Below, one piece after another: positions 1 through 8,111 of a stretch of 52,084 nucleotides of DNA (positions are counted from its first letter, which is position 1; each line of letters begins with the position of its first letter). Source of the DNA: an uncultured Blautia sp. (GTDB lineage Bacteria > Bacillota > Clostridia > Lachnospirales > Lachnospiraceae). Location of the stretch: positions 1 through 52,084 of the forward strand of contig CAMNTH010000008.1 in NCBI GenBank assembly GCA_946557785.1, written 5' to 3'. The notes under the pieces were generated by a model. The model was given only the letters and a program-made list of their open reading frames with translations. It had not been told where the DNA came from and searched no databases. The translations under genes were made by a program, and so were the position numbers.

Positions 1-94
1 TTCATGCGACCTGCAAGTACTTTTTTTAATATTTAACTGTCAAACTCCCGAGCAATAACCCAAATGGTTACGAAGAATAAAAAATGTTTTTTTG

Positions 95-126
95 AAAAAA
101 GGATCCTCAAAAAAAGGATCCTTTTT
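95..126 (+). terminator. Intrinsic terminator of an upstream gene outside the window
   Basis: An 11-bp perfect stem (96-106 with 116-126, AAAAAGGATCC/GGATCCTTTTT) with a 9-nt A-rich loop ends in a T run. It lies before the first gene, so it most likely ends a gene left of the window. The A and T runs would also allow it to act on the other strand. The remaining bases 1-94 and 127-197 show no gene. Confidence 0.6.
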
Positions 127-197
127 CTTATGAAATGCCCCAATAGATGTTTGATGTGATATAATAAGAATACTTGGATAGTGAAGGAGAAAACAGG

Positions 198-1286
198 ATG
201 ATCTACATTTGTTCGGATAAAGACTGTTATTATATTGCAGAAAGGGATGTTCCGCTGCTGAAGTGCCCGGACTGCGGCGGGGAGCTGAAAAGGGTGCGGG
301 AAGAAATGCTGGATCCGGCAAGGCTGAATTCCCTTGGGGTGTGGAGGATGCAGCATTTGAAAAGGGAAAACCTGGAAGAGGATCTAAAAAAGGCAGCGGC
401 CTGCTTTGAACGGTCCTATCTTCTGGGAAACCCCATTGCTGCTGAGAACCTGGGCCTTTGTTATGAACGGGGAGACGGCAGGGAGAGGAATATGGCAGTT
501 GCAGCGGGATTGTACCGTTATGCAGCAGAGAATGGGAATATCAGCGCCTGCTATCGGCTTGGGATCTGTTATGAATATGGAATAGGTACAGAAAAAGATG
601 AACACCTTGCATTTGAATTATTTACAAGAAGCGCAAAAGGGTGTGACGGACGCGCGTCTCTTGCACTGGGGCAGTGCTATGAATTTGGAAAAGGAACAGG
701 GACGGACAAAAGGCAGGCTTATTTATGCTATTTATCTGCTGCGTCCATGGGGATCCCCCAGGCATATATGTGCCTGGGAAACTGCTGCCATGAGGGTGTG
801 GGCAGGGAAAAGTCTTATGAGAATGCATTTCTGTGGTATCAGAAAGCCTTTTCATGCGGACAGAACAATGCTGCCATACTTTCTAATTTAGGAGAGTATT
901 ATCTCCTGGGCAAAGGGGTGAAGCAGGACACAAGGACAGGGAGGAAGTACCTGAAAGAAGCAGTGAAAAAGGGCAGTGATTATGCCATGTACATTTTGGG
1001 ACAAAGCTATGAGCGCGGCCTGGGTGTGAAAGCAAATATAAAAACAGCAGCAGCCTGGTATGAAAAGGCAGCAGAAAAGAATATTGCAGAGGCCTGCTAC
1101 CGTCTTGCGCTTTTGTATGCGGAAGGAGAATATCTGGAGCAGGATATGGGCAAAGCAAAAGAGCTGTGCGCCAGGGCGGAAGCAGATTTTACATACAGTG
1201 ACAACAGCGACCTGGAGGATTTCCCAGAGCTGAAGGCAGGGGTACTAAGGCTTCTGAAAAAGTTCAGGGAACTGGAAGGAAGATAA
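198..1286 (+). CDS. Zinc-ribbon plus Sel1-repeat (TPR-like) protein
   Basis: A protein of 362 residues. The N-terminus carries two cysteine pairs (CSDKDC near residue 4, then CPDCGG about 20 residues later), the pattern of a small zinc ribbon. The rest is a run of Sel1-type repeats of about 36 residues, recognisable by recurrent units such as A-x-x-x-L-G-x-C-Y-E-x-G-x-G and A-x-x-x-Y-x-x-A-A. Sel1 repeats form alpha-solenoids that bind partner proteins. I chose the ATG at 198 because GAAGGAGA lies 7-14 bases upstream; an ATG 24 bases earlier lacks a ribosome site. There is no signal peptide or membrane segment, so it is probably a cytoplasmic scaffold. The partner is unknown and the gene is not in an obvious operon. 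Confidence 0.8.
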   Translation: MIYICSDKDCYYIAERDVPLLKCPDCGGELKRVREEMLDPARLNSLGVWRMQHLKRENLEEDLKKAAACFERSYLLGNPIAAENLGLCYERGDGRERNMAVAAGLYRYAAENGNISACYRLGICYEYGIGTEKDEHLAFELFTRSAKGCDGRASLALGQCYEFGKGTGTDKRQAYLCYLSAASMGIPQAYMCLGNCCHEGVGREKSYENAFLWYQKAFSCGQNNAAILSNLGEYYLLGKGVKQDTRTGRKYLKEAVKKGSDYAMYILGQSYERGLGVKANIKTAAAWYEKAAEKNIAEACYRLALLYAEGEYLEQDMGKAKELCARAEADFTYSDNSDLEDFPELKAGVLRLLKKFRELEGR

Positions 1287-1529
1287 TTCTTCTTTCTGAA
1301 GACGCCGGGGTGTTGTTCCATAGAGCTTCTTAAAAGTGCGGAGAAAAACTTTGTAATTGGTGATCCCATGCTTTTCCATGAGAAGAGTGATGGAGTCATC
1401 ACAGTGGGAAAGCTCCTGGCCGGAGTTGATGATCAGAAGATCACAGGGGAATTATGCATAATAGTACCAATGGAGATTGCTAAGATTTTAGATGAACTGA
1501 AAGAACAAGGAGGTTTATGCCATGAGTAA
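1287..1529 (+). pseudogene. Open stretch without a start, possible remnant of a gene's 3' end
   Basis: Directly after the TAA of the Sel1 gene, and in the same frame, 80 sense codons run open to a TAA at 1527-1529 that overlaps the start of the glycosidase gene. The translation looks protein-like (for example GKLLAGVDDQKITGEL followed by an amphipathic helix EIAKILDELKEQ). There is no start codon with a ribosome site; the first ATG is at 1368. I do not recognise the family. It may be the tail of a decayed gene or a read-through extension of the Sel1 protein, or chance. Confidence 0.25.
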
Positions 1530-4083
1530 AATGAGAAAACGTGGGTTTGTGGGAACCAGATCCAATGAAGTTACAGAGAGAGAAAAGAAAAACCGCAAGA
1601 TAGCAAGGCGTGCAGCAGCAGAAGGATTTGTCCTTCTGAAGAACCAGGATCATTTCCTTCCTCTGGAAAAAGGAGTGAAGCTTGGCCTTTACGGAGCAGG
1701 GGCTGTCCGTACGATCAAGGGCGGAACAGGATCAGGAGATGTAAATGAACGTGACTGCGTAAATATTTATCAGGGACTATTAAATGCAGGATATGAGATT
1801 ACCAGCAAAGAATGGCTGGAGTCTTATGACAGGGTGTTTGTGCAGGCAAGGCTTGACTGGAGAGAAGAAATCTTCAGGAAAATGAGTGAGTTTGATAATA
1901 ATTTTTTCCGTGCCTATTCCGCAGCGCAGTTCCGGATGCCCTGCGGAGCCCCCATTGATATGAAAAAGGCGAAGGACGATGGGGCAGATACCGCAATTTT
2001 TGTGTTAAGCCGTATTGCAGGAGAAAATGCAGACAGGCGTGAGGCTGAAGGGGATTATTATATTACAAAAGAAGAAAAAGAGCTTCTTGGGCAGGCTGCG
2101 AAAGCCTATGACAATGTTGTGCTGGTGATCAACACAGGGGGACTTGTGGATCTGGCCTTTACCGAAGAATTTTCTAATATCCGCGCCATCATTCAGTTTA
2201 TGCAGGCGGGGCAGGAAGGGGGAAATGCCCTTGCAGACCTGGTTTGCGGAGCAGTAACCCCATCCGGAAAAATGACGGATACCTGGGCTATGAACTATGG
2301 CGATTATCCTAATGCAGCATTCTTCAGTTATAAAAGCGGCAATATTTATAAAGAAGAATATAAGGAAGGAATCTATGTAGGATACCGCTATTTTGATACC
2401 TTTGACGTGCCGGTTCGGTACTGCTTTGGCTATGGACTTTCTTATACGGATTTTGAGATCCAGGCAGGGGAAATCTGCCAAAAAGGAATGGGAACTTCAG
2501 ATCCAGTAATATCCCTTCAGGCGGAAGTGAAGAACATAGGGGATACTTATTCCGGAAAAGAAGTTGTTCAGGTTTATGTTTCCTGTCCCCAGGGAAAACT
2601 TCATAAGGAATTTAGAAGGCTGGCTGCTTTTGGAAAAACAGGAATTTTAAATCCTGGGGAAGCATGTACGATGGAGCTATCTTTTTCACTGTATGAGCTC
2701 TCTTCCTATAGTGAAGCCAAGGGTGCATGGCTTCTGGAAAAGGGGACCTATGGTATCTGGCTTGGGAATTCCATTGCATCTTCCAGGCTGATCGGAAGCT
2801 TGACACTTGATGAGGATGCGGTAATGGTACAGTGTGCACATATTTGCGAAATGAAACAGGAGCTTAAGGAGCTAGTTCCCGATTTCGGAAAAATGGCTGC
2901 AAAGGAAGCAAAATGGCTTGAAGAAGCAAAAACACTTCCTCAGGTGGAACTGAAGGCTTCTGAAATCGTGACGGAAATCATCTGCTATGAAGAAGCCTAT
3001 GGAAAAGGTCAGGAGAGGGCAAAAGAGATCACAGAAAGCCTGTCTTTGGATCAGCTGATCGCTTTTGCTACAGGTGATGTGGGCAGAGGACAAAGTGAGC
3101 TTGGAAGTGCTGCCCAGACAGTTCCCGGAGCTGCAGCGGAGACAGTTGCCGTAGCAGAAACAGATCCGTGGAACGTGGCCAGCATTGTTCTGGCGGACGG
3201 GCCTGCAGGGATCCGTTTGAAACAGTCTTATCAGGTAGTGGACGGCAGGATTGAAGCCGGTGACTTCATGGAGGCGCTGGAAGGCGGTTTTTTTGCAGAG
3301 AAAAGAGAAATCAAGGGAAATGTTTATCATCAGTACTGTACTGCAATTCCTGTGGGAACTTTGCTTGCGCAGACATGGGATACAGAGCTTTTGAAAAAGG
3401 TAGGAGAGATGATCGGACATGAGATGGAGCTTTTTGAGGTGACTCTCTGGCTTGCCCCAGGTATGAATATCCACAGAAATCCTCTTTGCGGAAGAAATTT
3501 TGAATATTATTCAGAGGATCCGCTCCTTTCCGGTATGATGGCGTCTGCTATAACCCTTGGGGTGCAGAAGATTCCGGGATGCGGTACGACCATTAAGCAT
3601 TTTGCATGCAATAATCAGGAAGACAACCGTATGGGCTCTGACAGTATTCTTTCCGAAAGAACCCTTCGGGAGATTTATTTGAAAGGCTTTGAAATTGCAG
3701 TAAAAAATTCCCAGCCTATGTCCATTATGACTTCCTACAATCTCATAAATGGAGTTCATGCGGCCAACTGCCATGATATCTGTACAAAGGCTGCCAGGAA
3801 TGAGTGGGGATTTGCAGGAGCGATTATGACGGACTGGACTACTACCACAGATTCCACAGCAGGGGAATGTACGGCTTCCGGCTGTATGCGTGCGGGAAAC
3901 GATATGGTTATGCCAGGCGCCGCTTCTGATCATGAAAATATCAGGAAAGAGCTTAAGAAGGGGACGCTGGATATCACTGCTTTGAAGCGCTGTGTCTGCA
4001 ATACCATCCATCTTGTTCTGCAGTCCAACCAATATGAAGAGGCCGTAAGCTATCTGGAACAATTTGAGAATCTGAAAGGGTGA
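1522..4083 (+). CDS. GH3 beta-glucosidase with inverted domain order
   Basis: 853 residues, glycoside hydrolase family 3, expected to release glucose or a similar sugar from beta-linked oligosaccharides or plant glycosides. The usual order of the family is TIM barrel first. Here the alpha/beta sandwich domain comes first (EGFVLLKNQDHFLPL near residue 35, later VLVINTGG), followed by a fibronectin-III-like domain (EVVQVYVS near 350), and the TIM barrel comes last. The barrel holds the substrate-binding KHFACNNQE and the catalytic nucleophile motif MTDW (Asp near 771). This permuted order is known from Butyrivibrio and Ruminococcus albus beta-glucosidases. There is no signal peptide, so it acts in the cytoplasm. 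The start at 1522 has AGGAGG eight bases upstream. The LacI-type gene follows after four bases and is probably co-transcribed and regulating it. Confidence 0.92.
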   Translation: MSKMRKRGFVGTRSNEVTEREKKNRKIARRAAAEGFVLLKNQDHFLPLEKGVKLGLYGAGAVRTIKGGTGSGDVNERDCVNIYQGLLNAGYEITSKEWLESYDRVFVQARLDWREEIFRKMSEFDNNFFRAYSAAQFRMPCGAPIDMKKAKDDGADTAIFVLSRIAGENADRREAEGDYYITKEEKELLGQAAKAYDNVVLVINTGGLVDLAFTEEFSNIRAIIQFMQAGQEGGNALADLVCGAVTPSGKMTDTWAMNYGDYPNAAFFSYKSGNIYKEEYKEGIYVGYRYFDTFDVPVRYCFGYGLSYTDFEIQAGEICQKGMGTSDPVISLQAEVKNIGDTYSGKEVVQVYVSCPQGKLHKEFRRLAAFGKTGILNPGEACTMELSFSLYELSSYSEAKGAWLLEKGTYGIWLGNSIASSRLIGSLTLDEDAVMVQCAHICEMKQELKELVPDFGKMAAKEAKWLEEAKTLPQVELKASEIVTEIICYEEAYGKGQERAKEITESLSLDQLIAFATGDVGRGQSELGSAAQTVPGAAAETVAVAETDPWNVASIVLADGPAGIRLKQSYQVVDGRIEAGDFMEALEGGFFAEKREIKGNVYHQYCTAIPVGTLLAQTWDTELLKKVGEMIGHEMELFEVTLWLAPGMNIHRNPLCGRNFEYYSEDPLLSGMMASAITLGVQKIPGCGTTIKHFACNNQEDNRMGSDSILSERTLREIYLKGFEIAVKNSQPMSIMTSYNLINGVHAANCHDICTKAARNEWGFAGAIMTDWTTTTDSTAGECTASGCMRAGNDMVMPGAASDHENIRKELKKGTLDITALKRCVCNTIHLVLQSNQYEEAVSYLEQFENLKG

Positions 4084-4087
4084 TCCT

Positions 4088-5110
4088 ATGCGTTACCGTT
4101 CAAAAGACATTGCCAGGGAACTGGGAATTTCCCCTGCAGCGGTTTCACTTGTTCTTAACAACAAGCCTGGAGTAGGAGAAGAACTTCGAAGTGAGATCAT
4201 ACGCAAGGTTAAGGAGCTGCATTGCGAGTACCTCCTGAAAGAAGAGACCATATCAAGCGGAGATATTGGGTTTGTGGTATATCGCTGTGTGGGCAGCATT
4301 GTGGATGAATATCCGTTCTTTAATTATCTTCTGGAGAGCATTAATAAATGTGCTGCAAAGGAAGGCTATAAACTGAATATTTTTTACTTGGAAAAAGGCA
4401 TGGGGACAGAGGAACTGGCTATTTATTTCCGTCAGGCAAAATGCCGGGGATATATCATTTATGCCGTGGAAATGAAGGAGTGGGACTTAAAGCTTTTTCA
4501 AAAAGTAAAAGAACCCTGTGTGTTTTTGGATAATCTGTTTCCAGGCAGGGAGCTGGACGTGGTTTCTGTGGACAATTATCTGGGGATCTACCAGGGCCTG
4601 GAGCATCTGTACAAAATGGGGCACAGGGAAATCGGATATATGAAAAGTAAAATCCGGATTCCAAGCTTTGAACAGCGCTATGAGGCATTTTTGGACATTG
4701 TAAAAAAGAAGGGAATGCATTTTCGGAAAGAGTATGAAATGGAGCTGGGCTACGGAGAGGAGGAAACATATAGGGATGCACAGGTGTATTTTGAAGAAAA
4801 GCGTAAGCTTCCCACTGGGTTTCTGGCAGATAACGACCTGCTTGCCTGCAGGGCGGCAGGTGTGATGAAGGAGCGAGGAATCAGGGTGCCTGAGGATATT
4901 TCCATTATCGGCTTTGATGACAGGACCATCTGCAATTATGTGGAACCGAAAATGACTACAGTGGCTATTGTAAAAGAGGATATGGGTCTGGCAGCAATCC
5001 AGACCCTTTTGTCACGGATCCGCCATGAATATTCCGGGGGAAGGCGCACTATGGTAAGTACGAAGCTTGTAATCCGGGAAAGTGTAAAGCGGATGGATAA
5101 TAGAGGCTGA
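4088..5110 (+). CDS. LacI/GalR-family transcriptional regulator
   Basis: 340 residues. The N-terminal helix-turn-helix is clear (KDIARELGISPAAVSLVLNN, residues 6-25), followed by a hinge and a periplasmic-binding-protein-like sensor domain with typical LacI elements (DNYLGIYQGLEHLYKMGHR, LPTGFLADNDLLACRAAGV, IIGFDD). It should bind a sugar effector and control carbohydrate genes. It starts four bases after the GH3 stop, so translation is probably coupled, and the natural target is the GH3 transcript itself. The next gene downstream, a dehydrogenase, has two matching palindromes upstream and is a second candidate target. The sugar cannot be read from the sequence. Confidence 0.9.
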   Translation: MRYRSKDIARELGISPAAVSLVLNNKPGVGEELRSEIIRKVKELHCEYLLKEETISSGDIGFVVYRCVGSIVDEYPFFNYLLESINKCAAKEGYKLNIFYLEKGMGTEELAIYFRQAKCRGYIIYAVEMKEWDLKLFQKVKEPCVFLDNLFPGRELDVVSVDNYLGIYQGLEHLYKMGHREIGYMKSKIRIPSFEQRYEAFLDIVKKKGMHFRKEYEMELGYGEEETYRDAQVYFEEKRKLPTGFLADNDLLACRAAGVMKERGIRVPEDISIIGFDDRTICNYVEPKMTTVAIVKEDMGLAAIQTLLSRIRHEYSGGRRTMVSTKLVIRESVKRMDNRG

Positions 5111-5128
5111 AAAACTATTATCAAGAGA

Positions 5129-5173
5129 AAAACAGCAGCATGGATTATGCACAAAAATTCATGCTGCTGTTTT
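5129..5173 (+). terminator. Intrinsic terminator after the GH3-LacI operon
   Basis: A 14-bp perfect stem (AAAACAGCAGCATG at 5129-5142 with CATGCTGCTGTTTT at 5160-5173) sits 18 bases after the regulator stop and ends in a T run. Confidence 0.85.
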
Positions 5174-5190
5174 GCTGATTTGAATAACTG

Positions 5191-5207
5191 ACTAAATAAA
5201 GTTTAAT
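5191..5207. promoter_or_regulatory. Operator-like half palindrome, upstream copy
   Basis: ACTAAATAAAGTTTAAT. It matches the perfect palindrome at 5314-5330 in 15 of 17 positions and lies upstream of the candidate promoter. It lacks the central CG usual in LacI-family operators, so a ROK/XylR-like repressor encoded elsewhere is also possible. Confidence 0.5.
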
Positions 5208-5257
5208 TGTTATTTAAGGGAAATCAAGAATTTAGGAAAAAACGGTCTTTCTGCAGA

Positions 5258-5287
5258 TTGACGTTTTACTGATAAAAATGGTATATA
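5258..5287 (+). promoter_or_regulatory. Candidate sigma-A promoter of the dehydrogenase gene
   Basis: TTGACG (5258-5263), 18-base spacer, TATATA (5282-5287). It lies between the two operator-like palindromes. Confidence 0.55.
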
Positions 5288-5313
5288 TAATCCATGGGTA
5301 ATGAAAGAGAGAA

Positions 5314-5330
5314 ACTAAATAAAATTTAGT
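5314..5330. promoter_or_regulatory. Perfect 17-bp operator palindrome
   Basis: ACTAAAT-AAA-ATTTAGT, a perfect inverted repeat between the promoter and the ribosome site of the dehydrogenase gene. A repressor here would block early elongation. With the upstream copy 123 bp away, centre to centre, a looping arrangement is possible. Confidence 0.6.
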
Positions 5331-5352
5331 AATAATGGAGGGAAGATCACTT

Positions 5353-6396
5353 ATGGATGGTAAAATGAATGTCTGTGCAATGATGGGAAAGAGACAGCTT
5401 GAATGGCAGGAATGGGATATTCCAAAACCTCAGAAAGGGGAGCTCCAGATCAAGCTGGAGTATGTGGGAATCTGCGGTTCTGACCTGCACTTTTATAGTG
5501 ACGGAAGGCTGGCAAACTGGGTTCCGGATGGTCCTCTTGTGCTTGGACATGAGCCTGGAGGTATTGTGACAGAAATAGGAGAAGGTGTGGAAGGATTTCA
5601 GATCGGTGACAAAGTAGCCATTGAGCCTGGAGTTCCCTGCGGAGAATGCGAAGACTGCAGAAAAGGACACTATAATCTGTGCAGGCACGTAAAATTTATG
5701 GCGATTCCTAACGAAAAGGACGGCGTTTTTGCAGAATACTGTACCCACAGCGCAAGTATGTGTTATAAGCTTCCGGAAAATGTAGATACCATGGAAGGTG
5801 CCTTGATGGAGCCCCTGGCAGTGGGAATGCATGCATGTGAGCTTTCCAATGCTAAAATCGGCCAGACTGCCATCGTACTGGGCTGCGGCTGCATTGGCCT
5901 TGTGACCATCATGAGCCTGAAAGCCAGAGGTGTGAGTGAGATTTATGCAGTGGATGTGCTGGATAAGAGACTGGAGAAGGCAAAAGAAGTAGGGGCAGTT
6001 CGTGTCTTTAACGGGACAAGAGAGGATATAGTGGAATTTGCAAAGACCCTTCCCGGAGGCGGGGCGGATCTGGTGTATGAATGTGCAGGAAACCGTTATA
6101 CCACCCTTCAGACCTGCCGTCTCATAAAGCGTGCAGGAAAAGTAACGCTGGTAGGTGTTTCACCAGAACCGGTACTGGAATTGGACATTGCCACCTTAAA
6201 TGCAATGGAAGGAGAAATCTATTCTGTATACCGTTACCGCAATCTCTATCCTACCGCTATTGCGGCTGTTTCAGCAGGTATGATTCCCTTAAAATCCATT
6301 GTGTCCCATGTGTTTGATTTTAAAGATTGTATTGATGGCATCAACTACAGCCTGGATCACAAAGATGATGTGATCAAGGGAGTGATCAAGTTCTAA
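5353..6396 (+). CDS. Zinc-dependent MDR dehydrogenase, sorbitol/xylitol dehydrogenase-like
   Basis: 347 residues, medium-chain dehydrogenase/reductase. It should oxidise a polyol or sugar alcohol with NAD(P). Visible are the catalytic zinc site (GICGSDLHFY and GHEPGG), the four-cysteine structural zinc loop (CGECEDCRKGHYNLC), the proton relay and ligand region (MEPLAVGMHA) and the Rossmann fold (VLGCGCIGLVTI, with Asp at the end of the second strand, AVDVLD, favouring NAD). I chose the ATG at 5353 because GGAGGG at 5337-5342 is correctly spaced; the ATG at 5335 overlaps that site. It has its own promoter flanked by two operator palindromes and sits next to a glycosidase/LacI pair, which suggests sugar-induced expression. 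The substrate is not certain. Confidence 0.88.
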   Translation: MDGKMNVCAMMGKRQLEWQEWDIPKPQKGELQIKLEYVGICGSDLHFYSDGRLANWVPDGPLVLGHEPGGIVTEIGEGVEGFQIGDKVAIEPGVPCGECEDCRKGHYNLCRHVKFMAIPNEKDGVFAEYCTHSASMCYKLPENVDTMEGALMEPLAVGMHACELSNAKIGQTAIVLGCGCIGLVTIMSLKARGVSEIYAVDVLDKRLEKAKEVGAVRVFNGTREDIVEFAKTLPGGGADLVYECAGNRYTTLQTCRLIKRAGKVTLVGVSPEPVLELDIATLNAMEGEIYSVYRYRNLYPTAIAAVSAGMIPLKSIVSHVFDFKDCIDGINYSLDHKDDVIKGVIKF

Positions 6397-6406
6397 AAAG
6401 GCCTTC

Positions 6407-6435
6407 TTGTCAGATCGGTGATAGTATAGTATAAT
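6407..6435 (+). promoter_or_regulatory. Sigma-A promoter of the MATE gene
   Basis: TTGTCA (6407-6412), 17-base spacer, TATAAT (6430-6435), about 50 bases before the start codon. Confidence 0.7.
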
Positions 6436-6486
6436 CCGCTGTGGGAGATTTTTTCCAATGATATACAACAGGGGGATTTTAAGAAA

Positions 6487-7827
6487 ATGCAGCAGGATAA
6501 ACAGGATCTGACTAGAGGACCTCTTGGGAAGAAGATATTATTTTTTAGTATACCATTGATGCTTTCCAACCTTTTGCAGGTGTTATTCAATATGGCGGAC
6601 ATTGCGGTTGTGGGGCAGTTTGCAGGGTCAGCGGCCCTTGGATCCGTTGGCTCCACAACCACTCTGGTAACTTTGTTTACGGATTTTCTCATCGGCTTAT
6701 CCGGAGGAATCAATGTACTGACAGCACTCCATTTCGGAGCCGGAAATAAGAAAAATACATCAGAAACAGTTCATACAGCGCTTTTGATCAGTATTCTCTG
6801 CTCAGGAGTACTGATGCTTTTAGGGATTATTTTTCCGGGGCAGATTCTTCGAATTTTACATACAAGGCCGGAGCTTTTGGATGGCGCTGTACTTTATATC
6901 CGGATTTACTTTTTGGGGATACCGGCTCTTGCGGTGTACAATTTTGGCAATGCAGTATTCAGTGCGGTTGGAGAGACAAAGCGTCCCCTGTATTATCTGG
7001 CATTTGCAGGTGTGATCAATGTGGTATTGAACCTTTTTTTTGTGATCTTCTGTAAAATGGATGTAGCAGGCGTTGCTTGGGCCAGTGTGGTTTCCCAGTA
7101 CATCTCTGCGTTTTTGATTGTAAGGGCGCTGTTTAAGTGCAAAGACAGTTATGCATTGGGGATGAAGGAACTACATATCAGCAGGGATAAGGCAAAGGAC
7201 ATTTTACGGATTGGAATCCCTGCGGGAGTGCAGAATGCTATTTTCCAGGTGGCAAACTTATTTATCCAGGTGGGCGTAAACTCCTTCAGCGCAACCATGG
7301 TTGCGGGAAATTCTGCCGCTGCTAATGCAGATGCCATTGTATACAGTGTTATGATGGCCTTTTATACTGCATGCACAAGCTTCATGGGACAAAATTACGG
7401 AGCCGGAAAAAAGGATCGTATCAGGAAAAGCTATCTTATCAGTGTAGGATATTCTTTTGGAGTAGGAATGGTGCTGGGGCTGACTTTGGCAGCTTTCGGA
7501 CATGTGTTTTTGGGGCTGTTTACCAGGGATGCCCAGGTGATTAAGGCAGGTATGTACAGACTTGTGATCATGGGATTTTCTTATGGATTTTCCGCATTTA
7601 TGGACTGTACCATTGCAGCTTCAAGAGCACTTGGCAAAAGCCTGATTCCTACGGTGATCGTGATTATGGGCTCCTGTGTATTCCGGATTATCTGGGTATA
7701 TACGGTTTTTGCGCATTTTCAGACGATTCCTTCTTTATATCTTCTTTATATTTTTTCGTGGGGAATTACGGCGCTTGCGGAGATTGTATACTTTGTCAGG
7801 GTATACAAAAAAGAAATTGCATTTTAA
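6487..7827 (+). CDS. MATE-family multidrug/metabolite exporter
   Basis: 446 residues with about twelve membrane helices in two similar halves, the layout of MATE cation antiporters that export drugs or metabolites using Na+ or H+ gradients. Typical features are the N-terminal start (LTRGPLGKKILFFSIPLMLSN), the conserved ADIAVVGQFAG stretch in the first helices and the repeated region QNAIFQVANLFIQ in the second half. The ribosome site GGGGGA precedes the ATG. It has its own promoter and terminator and is thus a single-gene unit. The substrate cannot be read from the sequence. Confidence 0.9.
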   Translation: MQQDKQDLTRGPLGKKILFFSIPLMLSNLLQVLFNMADIAVVGQFAGSAALGSVGSTTTLVTLFTDFLIGLSGGINVLTALHFGAGNKKNTSETVHTALLISILCSGVLMLLGIIFPGQILRILHTRPELLDGAVLYIRIYFLGIPALAVYNFGNAVFSAVGETKRPLYYLAFAGVINVVLNLFFVIFCKMDVAGVAWASVVSQYISAFLIVRALFKCKDSYALGMKELHISRDKAKDILRIGIPAGVQNAIFQVANLFIQVGVNSFSATMVAGNSAAANADAIVYSVMMAFYTACTSFMGQNYGAGKKDRIRKSYLISVGYSFGVGMVLGLTLAAFGHVFLGLFTRDAQVIKAGMYRLVIMGFSYGFSAFMDCTIAASRALGKSLIPTVIVIMGSCVFRIIWVYTVFAHFQTIPSLYLLYIFSWGITALAEIVYFVRVYKKEIAF

Positions 7828-7842
7828 ATATGGAAATCAGAA

Positions 7843-7880
7843 AAAGCAGGAATTCTTTCAGGGGATTTCTGCTTTATTCT
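7843..7880 (+). terminator. Terminator after the MATE gene
   Basis: Stem AAAGCAGGAAT (7843-7853) with ATTTCTGCTTT (7865-7875), eleven pairs including one G-T, followed by ATTCTTT. The T run is weak. The rest of the gap to 8111 is AT-rich; I see no gene and no convincing promoter in it. Confidence 0.55.
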
Positions 7881-8111
7881 TTGGAGATTTACAACTTTTC
7901 TGGAAGATTACCACATTTAAACTTTATAGTAATGGCGTAAACCCAAAACAAAGAAAAGCACCAGATGAAGAAGCTATGTATAGGATAAAAAGCTAATTTT
8001 GTGTTATTTTTGTGTAGAATGGTGCAAGATAATTTTCGAAAAAAAAGATACAATAAGAGAAAAGGAAATAAAAAAACACATATACAAAAATAACGCAGGA
8101 GGTATCAGGAC

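Noticed and set aside
8000..8111. Sigma-A promoter before the GH13 gene
   Set aside because: Several -10-like boxes (GATAAT, TACAAT) occur but none has a -35 box at the right distance, so I did not list one.
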